A stretch of DNA of 64,000 nucleotides from Chryseobacterium sp. PMSZPI (GTDB lineage Bacteria; Bacteroidota; Bacteroidia; Flavobacteriales; Weeksellaceae), in NCBI RefSeq assembly GCF_002835665.1, contig NZ_PIZV01000060.1, forward strand, positions 22,675 through 86,674, read 5' to 3'. The translations under genes were made by a program, and so were the position numbers. Under the pieces are notes generated by a model. The model searched no databases. It had not been told where the DNA came from and was given only the letters and a program-made list of their open reading frames with translations. Positions 34,287 through 41,500 of this stretch are shown here, piece by piece (positions within the stretch are counted from its first letter, which is position 1; every line of letters begins with the position of its first letter).

Positions 34287-35177
34287 TTACCACTTCATTT
34301 CTCCGGTATTCACCTTTGCTCCAAGCTGAAGCGCTGTTTCAAAAGTCAAATTAGGATATTTAGCTTTGATAGCTTTTACCAAAGCTTCAGAGGTTGTATT
34401 GGTTTTCAAAGCCTCTTCATAAAACTGAATATATTCTTTAGTGTGTTGTACAGACGTTAAATCTGCAGCATCAGTTGATTTGCCATGAGCAGGAATAACA
34501 ATGGAAGGGTGTAATGAGGCTATTTTATCTAATACTTTAATCCACTGGGCACGGGATTCGGCAGTTTGTGCATCAGCCATCCAAAGGTTGAAGGTATTTC
34601 CGAATACGTTGATACCACCTACCACAGCTTTTGCAGAAGGAATATACATGAATGTTCTTGCAGGGAACTCCTCTAACCCTATAACTTCAAGTTTTTCACC
34701 TTCCAATTCAAGGCTGCTTCCTTTTAATACTTGTGGTAATACAATATTGCTGGTTACTGCTGAACCTAACTGACCACCCCAAACATCAAGTTTCTTCTGT
34801 GCTGTTCTGGCAATTTCTTCCACCACTTTAGGCGTTGCATAAGCAGTTACTCCTGGAAAATGTTTTTTGAAAACTTCCAATCCGAAATAAAAATCAGGAT
34901 CATTGTGGGAAACATAGATAGCCTTTAAATTCTTTCCCAAATCTTTAATTTTCTGAGCAACTGTTTCTGCATCTGCCAGAGTAAACTGGGCATCTACTAA
35001 AATAGCATCCGTTTGTCCTGAAACAATAACAGAAGCTACCCCGAAACTGTTTTCTGAAGCGTTATAAACATCTAATGTAAATTTTCCTGCTTCTAATGTT
35101 TTGAAATTTTGTGCTTGTGTTGACATATTAAATAATGTTATGAATGTTAATACTGTTGTTTTTACTAATGATTTCAT
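34287..35177 (-). CDS. Exported MBL-fold hydrolase with altered metal motif
   Basis: The frame extends to 35228, but promoter elements at 35198-35242 lie inside that stretch, and ATG 35177 starts a signal peptide (MKSLVKTTVLTFITLFNMSTQAQ). This gives 296 residues. The MBL fold is shown by QTDAILVDAQFTLADAE, KAIYVSHNDPDFYFGLEVF, LEVIGLEEFPARTFMYIPS and SIVIPAHGKSTD. The usual HxHxDH reads HNDPDF: the first His and the Asp remain but the other two ligands are replaced, as in some periplasmic MBL subfamilies. Function unknown; co-transcribed with the SnoaL-like lipoprotein, and likely controlled by the neighbouring Crp/Fnr protein. Confidence 0.86.
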   Translation of the reverse strand: MKSLVKTTVLTFITLFNMSTQAQNFKTLEAGKFTLDVYNASENSFGVASVIVSGQTDAILVDAQFTLADAETVAQKIKDLGKNLKAIYVSHNDPDFYFGLEVFKKHFPGVTAYATPKVVEEIARTAQKKLDVWGGQLGSAVTSNIVLPQVLKGSSLELEGEKLEVIGLEEFPARTFMYIPSAKAVVGGINVFGNTFNLWMADAQTAESRAQWIKVLDKIASLHPSIVIPAHGKSTDAADLTSVQHTKEYIQFYEEALKTNTTSEALVKAIKAKYPNLTFETALQLGAKVNTGEMKW

Positions 35178-35197
35178 CTCTGTTAATTTTATGAATA

Positions 35198-35242
35198 CAA
35201 AATTATGGCCGTTGATTTTGCTAAACATTGAACAAGTTCAAT
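35198..35242 (-). promoter_or_regulatory. Operator plus -7 element of the MBL-fold gene (regulon site 5)
   Basis: On the minus strand ATTGAACTTGTTCAAT (35242-35227), 21 bp, then TAATTTTG (35205-35198). The 7-bp half-sites are perfect inverted copies. Confidence 0.8.
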
Positions 35243-35265
35243 AAATATCTTTCTGATTGATAGGA

Positions 35266-35310
35266 CAAAGTTCTCAATACTTATCGGTTTAAGTATTGAA
35301 CAAGTTCAAT
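35266..35310 (-). promoter_or_regulatory. Second, upstream operator with weak -7 element (regulon site 6)
   Basis: The same 16-bp palindrome (35310-35295) is followed after 21 bp by GAACTTTG (35273-35266), one base from TAnnTTTG at its first position. A tandem duplicate of site 5, offset 68 bp. Confidence 0.6.
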
Positions 35311-35419
35311 AAATGAAAATAGAAGGATTTGAGTTTGGAGTAGGGAATAGATTAAAAACCTGGAGAAAGAGGGTATTAATATTTAGTTGTTTTGAAAAAC
35401 ATGAAAAATAGAAGAGATA

Positions 35420-36001
35420 TTATTTTCCTTTGGTTGTTTTTCGTCTGATTTTACTTAAAAATTCATGACTGATTCCAAGATAGGCAGCCACCTGTAAATT
35501 CGTAAGTCTTTGATTAAGGGATGGATATTTCTCAATAAAATCCAGATAACGCTGGTCAGCAGTTTTACTGAGATTATCAATCATTCTGCGCTGCAAGGCA
35601 CTGTGAGTTTTTTGGGTCATGATTCGGAAAAGTTCCTCTACAAAAGGGAAATTTTCATAAGCAAAATCCTTGTCTTTTTTTGAAATAATAAGAACCTCAC
35701 TATCTTCAATGGCCTCTATAAAAAGTTGTGAGGGACTTTCATTGGCAAAACTGTCGATATCCGTAAGCCACCAGTCTTCCATTCCAAAATAGAGAATCTG
35801 TTCTGTTCCTTTTACATCAATATGGTATACTTTGAAAAGCCCTTTGGTAATGAACGCTTCAAACCTGCAAACTTCACCTTCTCGCAGTAAAAACTCCTTT
35901 TTTTTGATGGTTTTTGAAGTAAATAAATTACAAAACTCCGAAATATCTGTTTGAGAGTTTGAAATGTGACGAGAAATATTAAGATGCAGGGCTTCAATCA
36001 T
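35420..36001 (-). CDS. Crp/Fnr-family transcriptional regulator (second paralogue)
   Basis: A 193-residue protein. Residues about 10-115 form the cyclic-nucleotide-type effector barrel (FLLREGEVCRFEAFITKGLF, EDWWLTDIDSFANESPSQLF). The C-terminal helix-turn-helix is LTNLQVAAYLGISHEFLSKIRRK. It is a clear paralogue of the protein at 10387-10977; the recognition helices (GVSKEFVSTIRK and GISHEFLSKIRR) are close, as are the palindromes near each gene. TATTTTTG at 36038-36031 could be its -7 element. Its likely targets are the MBL-fold and SnoaL-like genes 190 bp downstream on the same strand. Effector unknown. Confidence 0.9.
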   Translation of the reverse strand: MIEALHLNISRHISNSQTDISEFCNLFTSKTIKKKEFLLREGEVCRFEAFITKGLFKVYHIDVKGTEQILYFGMEDWWLTDIDSFANESPSQLFIEAIEDSEVLIISKKDKDFAYENFPFVEELFRIMTQKTHSALQRRMIDNLSKTADQRYLDFIEKYPSLNQRLTNLQVAAYLGISHEFLSKIRRKTTKGK

Positions 36002-36107
36002 TGGGAATGTGTTTGGTGAGCAGAATGATACAAAAATATTAAAATAATATTGATGAAAGTATTGAGTTTATACCTTGATAAGATTTTTATTCCTCAATAC
36101 ATTCAAA

Positions 36108-36401
36108 TTAAAGGATTTGCAAATCATCAAACTTATCCTCGCCAAATTTATCCTGAAACTTTTTCAGATAAAAGCTTTTGCGCATTTTAAAATCATGTTT
36201 CAATAATGGAGAGTCTATTTTAATAAGGATACATTTATTTTCAATATTAACACTTCTTACTTCATTGAAAAGGCTTTCATCAAGATAATCTTCAAGAAAA
36301 TCTTTAATGTCAAAAGCTACAAGTTTATCTTCAAAGCCATAGATTCTGGCAAAAGATTTTACCAATTCAGAGGACTGATATTCGCGTTTTTTCTTCTTCA
36401 T
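36108..36401 (-). CDS. DUF721 (DciA-like) protein
   Basis: A 97-residue protein. The order basic N-terminus (MKKKKREYQ), helix SELVKSFARIYGFEDKLVAFDI, then VRSVNIENKCILIKIDSPLLKHDFKMRKSFYLKKFQDKFG fits the DUF721/DciA domain (KH-like). DciA proteins help load the replicative helicase, and genes of this family often lie next to recF, as here (272 bp downstream, same strand). The gap to recF is unusually long and holds no gene. A role in replication is inferred from family and place. Confidence 0.82.
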   Translation of the reverse strand: MKKKKREYQSSELVKSFARIYGFEDKLVAFDIKDFLEDYLDESLFNEVRSVNIENKCILIKIDSPLLKHDFKMRKSFYLKKFQDKFGEDKFDDLQIL

Positions 36402-36672
36402 AATCGGAGTTCACGTGCGTGATTTGAGTTTGTAAAGAGGTTGGTTACCAGTGGTTGTTATAGTTTTGAGTTTGAAAGTTAAGGTTTAAAGTTTTAATAA
36501 TGTGAAATGGGATGCGAAGGTAATCATTTCATCATAAACCACTAAGAAAAATGGGCGATAAAATGTATTAAGTTTGGTTAAAACTGATAGTTTTTAATAT
36601 TTTGGGCCAGCATTCACACGGATTTTGCCGGTTACCTGGATAATGATTAGGAAGAAAACTTAAACAATATAA

Positions 36673-37752
36673 TTACACTTCAAAAATAATACTTTCTTCA
36701 TTGATTTTTTTTACAACACTTTCCGTACGCTCTCGATGCGTATCTGTAATGAAAATCTGTCCAAAACTTTCTCTGTTGACCAGTTCGATCAGCTGAGAAA
36801 CACGGATGTCATCAAGTTTATCGAATATATCATCCAGCAAAAGAATAGGTGTTTTTTTCGTTAATTCTTTAACAAGGCTCATTTGGGCAAGTTTAAGTGA
36901 AATAAGGAAAGATTTCTGTTGCCCTTGAGATCCCACTTTTTTAATTAAAACATGATCCATTTCAAAAAGAAGGTCATCCTTATGAATTCCTTTTGAAGTA
37001 TACGTAAGCATACGGTCTCTTTCAAGACTGTCTTTTAAAAGTTCTTCAAAAGAATTCTCCAATAAATGAGACTCATAGATGACTGAAACCGTTTCTTTTC
37101 CCCCTGAAATAATTTGATAGAAATTCTGAACAATAGGATTTAATTGCTCTACAAATTCTTTTCTTTTCTTAAAAATCTTGGTCCCGAATCTGATAATAGG
37201 ATCATCATAAATTTCCAGTGAATCCTTATCCCAGGTTCTGTTTTTAGCAAAATATTTCAGCAAGGCATTTCTCTGCTGAATTGTCTTTTGATATTGTATC
37301 AGGTCAAAAAGATATTCGGAATCGGTTTGAGAAATCATCGCATCCAAAAACTTTCGTCTGCTTTCTCCCGAGTCGGAAATCAAATTGGAATCATATGGTG
37401 AAATCATTACACTAGGCAAATAGCCAATATGATCAGCAAGTCTGTCGTAGCTTTTATCGTTTTTTTTAATGACCTTTTTAGCTTCCTTAGGTTGAGAAAT
37501 TCTGATGATGTCTTCACTTTCTTCGTTCTGAATTTCTGCATCAATTGTGAAAAAATCTTCCTCTCTTTTGATGTTGTTAAGGTCTGTATTTCCCAAAAAA
37601 CTTTTTCCTACCGACAGATAATGAAGAGCGTCCAGAATATTGGTTTTTCCAACACCGTTATTGCCTACAAAACAGTTGATCTGTGGGGAAAATTCAAATT
37701 TTTTCTCTGAATGGTTTTTGAAATTGTAAAGGGAAAGCTTCTTGATAATCAT
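36673..37752 (-). CDS. recF: DNA replication and repair protein RecF
   Basis: A 359-residue protein, the usual length. MIIKKLSLYNFKNHSEKKF and the Walker A FVGNNGVGKTNILDALHYLS begin the SMC-like ATPase head; KLAQMSLVKELTKKTPILLLDDIFDKLDDIR is Walker B with D-loop, and GQIFITDTHRER is the terminal switch. The signature GSQGQQKSFLISLKLA is present. RecF helps RecR/RecO load RecA at single-strand gaps. It sits 3 bp behind the UbiA-like gene on the minus strand, so the two share a transcript. No dnaA, dnaN or gyrB nearby, so this is not a classical oriC region. Confidence 0.95.
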   Translation of the reverse strand: MIIKKLSLYNFKNHSEKKFEFSPQINCFVGNNGVGKTNILDALHYLSVGKSFLGNTDLNNIKREEDFFTIDAEIQNEESEDIIRISQPKEAKKVIKKNDKSYDRLADHIGYLPSVMISPYDSNLISDSGESRRKFLDAMISQTDSEYLFDLIQYQKTIQQRNALLKYFAKNRTWDKDSLEIYDDPIIRFGTKIFKKRKEFVEQLNPIVQNFYQIISGGKETVSVIYESHLLENSFEELLKDSLERDRMLTYTSKGIHKDDLLFEMDHVLIKKVGSQGQQKSFLISLKLAQMSLVKELTKKTPILLLDDIFDKLDDIRVSQLIELVNRESFGQIFITDTHRERTESVVKKINEESIIFEV

Positions 37753-37755
37753 TCG

Positions 37756-38511
37756 TCAAAAATACTCCATTATTAGTAAAAATAAAAAAGGAAGTGCTGA
37801 ACAAGTTTCCACTCCAAAAGAGAAATAGCTGTCATCTCTTTTATTTTCAGCGAAATAAATGAAAATATAAGTGATAATGCTGGATAAAAAAAATGAACCT
37901 GCATAAAGAGGTTTAAGGTGAAAAATCCCAATAAGGCTGCTCATAAGAACCAAAGCATAAGCAATGTATTTGGTATTCTGGACTCCGATTAACATAGGGA
38001 AAGTTTTTACCATATCACTGTTCATATCCCGGATATCAAAAGGAAGCACCAAGGCGGTGATAAAGAAAAAACTGATCAGGAAAATCGGAAGATTAAATTC
38101 CGGAAGGGTCAGCCAGCAATTGACAAGTGCCCAAACTAATCCTACGTAAAATACCTTTAAAAGAGGAATTTTACGAATATAAACATCCAAAAAGAAACTG
38201 TTGTACAATAATCCTAACACCACAATGATAAACCATTTTAAAAGTCTTATTTCATTGTGATTGTGAATGATTAAAAGCGCACATATAACTCCTGCAACAG
38301 CATTTAGAATCAATATTTTAAAAAAATGTCTGGTATATTGGTACTTAGTATAAAGATAACCGCTGAAATAGGTGATAAAAATAAAAAGAACAGTAGGGAA
38401 ACGGAATGTGTTTTGCTCCTTCATAAAAAATACTGCAAAAAGAGTCCCCATTAAGGATACATAAATCTGACTGTCTATAACGGATTTTTTCAGTATTTTT
38501 AAGATGTTCAT
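37756..38511 (-). CDS. UbiA-like membrane protein lacking the first Asp motif
   Basis: A 251-residue protein with about eight membrane helices. LVLPFDIRDMNSDMVKTFPMLIG matches the second Asp-rich motif and following TxPxxxG loop of UbiA-type prenyltransferases. The first motif (NDxxD) expected in the loop after helix 2 is not visible; that loop reads YLYTKYQYTRHF. LLYNSFFLDVYIRKIPLLKVFYVGL matches the middle helices. It may thus be an inactive relative or use another chemistry. Three bp upstream of recF, and divergent from the macroglobulin-like gene with only 18 bp between starts. Confidence 0.65.
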   Translation of the reverse strand: MNILKILKKSVIDSQIYVSLMGTLFAVFFMKEQNTFRFPTVLFIFITYFSGYLYTKYQYTRHFFKILILNAVAGVICALLIIHNHNEIRLLKWFIIVVLGLLYNSFFLDVYIRKIPLLKVFYVGLVWALVNCWLTLPEFNLPIFLISFFFITALVLPFDIRDMNSDMVKTFPMLIGVQNTKYIAYALVLMSSLIGIFHLKPLYAGSFFLSSIITYIFIYFAENKRDDSYFSFGVETCSALPFLFLLIMEYF

Positions 38512-38529
38512 TTATCAAAATTAATATAT

Positions 38530-41500
38530 ATGAAAAGATTTTCCAAGATATTTATGCTTTTGCTTGTAATGCTAAGCTTTTCAAAGGCTTTTGCGCAGAA
38601 ATACTATGATGACCAGTGGAAGAAAATCGCTGAAAATAGTAAGAAAGGAGCGTATAAATCTAATCTTCCCATTATTTTAGACATAGAAAACCAAGCAATG
38701 AAAGAAAACAATGCCCTCCAGCTGATCCGTTCCCTAAAGGCGGAATTCAGTATTGTAAATCAGACTATAGACGATGACCAGAATGATGCCGCTTCAAAAT
38801 TCTTTAGTAAACTTCAGGGAACAGAAGCTAAATTGAAGGGGAATGAAAAACTGGTATACAAAGTTTTGTTAAGCGGATTTTTCCTGGATTATTATAACCA
38901 AAATTCGTGGAAAATTAATGGAAGAACCAATATCAACTCACAGGATTTGTCACAAATCGAAACCTGGAGCAAACTTGATTTTAAAAACTATTTAACTCAA
39001 AGTTATAAAGAGCTGGATCAACAAAAACCGGAAATGAAAAAAGTTTCCCTGGAAAAATATAAAGTTATATTTTCCGGAACTAAGGATATTGCCTATTTCC
39101 CAACTTTATTTGATTGGTACGCTCTTAAAAAAGTTGCTTTTTTATCGGATAACGGACTTTTTACAAAGAATGAACTTACAGAAAATCGTACTACAATCAA
39201 TGTCATTTTTGATGAACTGATTGCTCAGAATAACGGAAATCCAAAGCTGTATTTCATGAAAGAGAAATTGGATGAAAACTGTAATTTTAAACAATGCAAA
39301 GATAAACTGGAACAGCTTCAGAACCTTGCGAAATCCAGTGTAGAAGGCGACTATAAGGTGATCATCATGGAAAGTATCATGAGTGAACTTATCGCCAAAA
39401 AGAAAATAAAAGAGGCTCTCGCTATTGCCGCGCAAGCAAAAAGCCAATATCCGAAATCTTCTTTTATTGATAATATTAAAAATAAAGAAAATCAAATCAC
39501 CAATCCACTACTGAATATTAAATATGAACAACAGACTCAAAGTAATTTACCTATTCACTTTGTTGCAGAATATAAAAATCTTCCGGAATTTTCTCTAAAT
39601 ATCTATGAAGTAAAAGATGATCTTACATCCTTCCTGCAGTATGTCCAGAATTCATATGCTGATACTTTCAGTAAGGTGAAAAAGAATTTGGTAAGAAAAG
39701 AAACATATCAGCTTTCTGATGCCAAAGATTATGAAGTTCATAAGACATCCCTGGAGATTAAACCACTTCCTTCAGGAATTTATGTTGTAGAATATGCTGT
39801 AGCCGGCACGGAGCCGGACAAAGATTCCAGACAGAATTTTTACTTTTTGGTTTCAGGAAACAGAATTATTTATCAGACAAAAACCGATAATAATCCGTTT
39901 TCCAATGAGTTAAAATTAGTCAATAGCGAAAACGGTAAAACAATGGCTAACGAAACTCTTACATTTTATGAATTTGTTTCCAATAATACGCTGAATAAGA
40001 TTGAAGGCAAAACAGATGCAAAAGGAATCTTTAAGTTTCCTTCTACTGCGAGTAACGAATACTACAGAACTTTTCTTATTCAGCAGCCGAAGAACAACGA
40101 TTTCCAAATTATGCAGGTATATGGAAGCAGAGGAGATGTGGAAGATTATAATCCTAATAAAGAAAGCCGTACAAACGCTCAGATTTTTACAGACAGAGCC
40201 ATCTATCGTCCGGGGCAAACCGTATATTTCAAGGTTATTAATACCAAAATAAATAAAGAAATAGAATCTGTGCTTTCAGGAGTAAAGCAAAAAATAACTT
40301 TATTGGATGCCAATAGTCAGGAAGTGACTTCTCAAAACTTTACCACCAATGAATTTGGTTCTTATCACGGCAGTTTTATTCTTCCCAAAGGAAATCTTAA
40401 CGGGGTATTTTATCTGAGAACAGACGGAGAGCCTCAAGGTTATAAAGATATCAGAGTAGAAGAATATAAGAGACCAAAGTTTGAAGTAACTTTCGATCCC
40501 GTAAAAGACGAATACAAATACGGGCAAACTATAGAATTGAAAGGAAAAGCAATGATGTTTTCCGGTGTTGCACTGAGTAATTCTACCGTTAATTACGAAA
40601 TTAAAAAACACAATATCCGATGGAGGTATTTCTGGTGGTACCCACAAGGTGATGATAATGAGAATTCAATCCTGGGAGAAACCAAAACTAATGAAAAAGG
40701 AGAATTTGTTATCCGTCTGGACCTTAAAAAAGATGAAAAGTTAGAAGGAATTCAAATTGATAATTATGAAATCAATGCTTCGGTTACAGATATCAATGGG
40801 GAAACACAGTCTGCCAATACACAACTGAAAGTGGCCTCCGTTTCTCATTATATAAAAGCGGATGATATTAAAAATACTTTTAGTGATGAAAATGTAAAAT
40901 TAAAAGTAGAAACAAAGAATTATAACGAACAAGCCGTTAAAAAATCCTATCAGGTTAAGTTGTCAAAACTTGCGGCTCCTGACAGAATTTTCAGAGATAA
41001 TTTTAAAACAGCAATTCAAAACCTTCCAAAATACTCCAAAGAAGAATTTGTGAGCAAATTCCCACATGATTTATTTGATAAAAATGATGATATCAAGAAC
41101 TGGAAAACCTCTTCTGTCATTCTGAATGGAGTAACAAGAAGCGAAGAATCTCTTGATCTGGGAAAACTGGACGCAGGAGAGTATCAGTTGGAACTATTTA
41201 ATATAGAAGGAAAAGATACGATAAAATCTTCTCAAAACTTTAGTGTTTGGGATAAAGCTTCTTTGAAATCTACTCAAAAAACATTCCTGACGGTTATTGC
41301 TCCAAAAGATGAAGTGACAAGAGGAGAGAAAGCGAAAATATATGTGTACTCTGCTATCCCTGATGCACTGGTAAATGTATTTGTTCAGAATGGATCAGGA
41401 AAGACAATTTCAGAAACTCATCCATTGAAAAAAGGAGTATTAGAATATATGGTAGATGTACCAAAAGATAAAAGTGTATCGGATTTGAATCTTCAATTCC

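Noticed and set aside
35178..35228. Longer N-terminus of the MBL-fold gene
   Set aside because: The operator and -7 element fall inside it, and the signal peptide starts at 35177.
36108..37752. recF and DUF721 as marks of the replication origin
   Set aside because: No dnaA, dnaN or gyrB and no clusters of DnaA boxes were seen.
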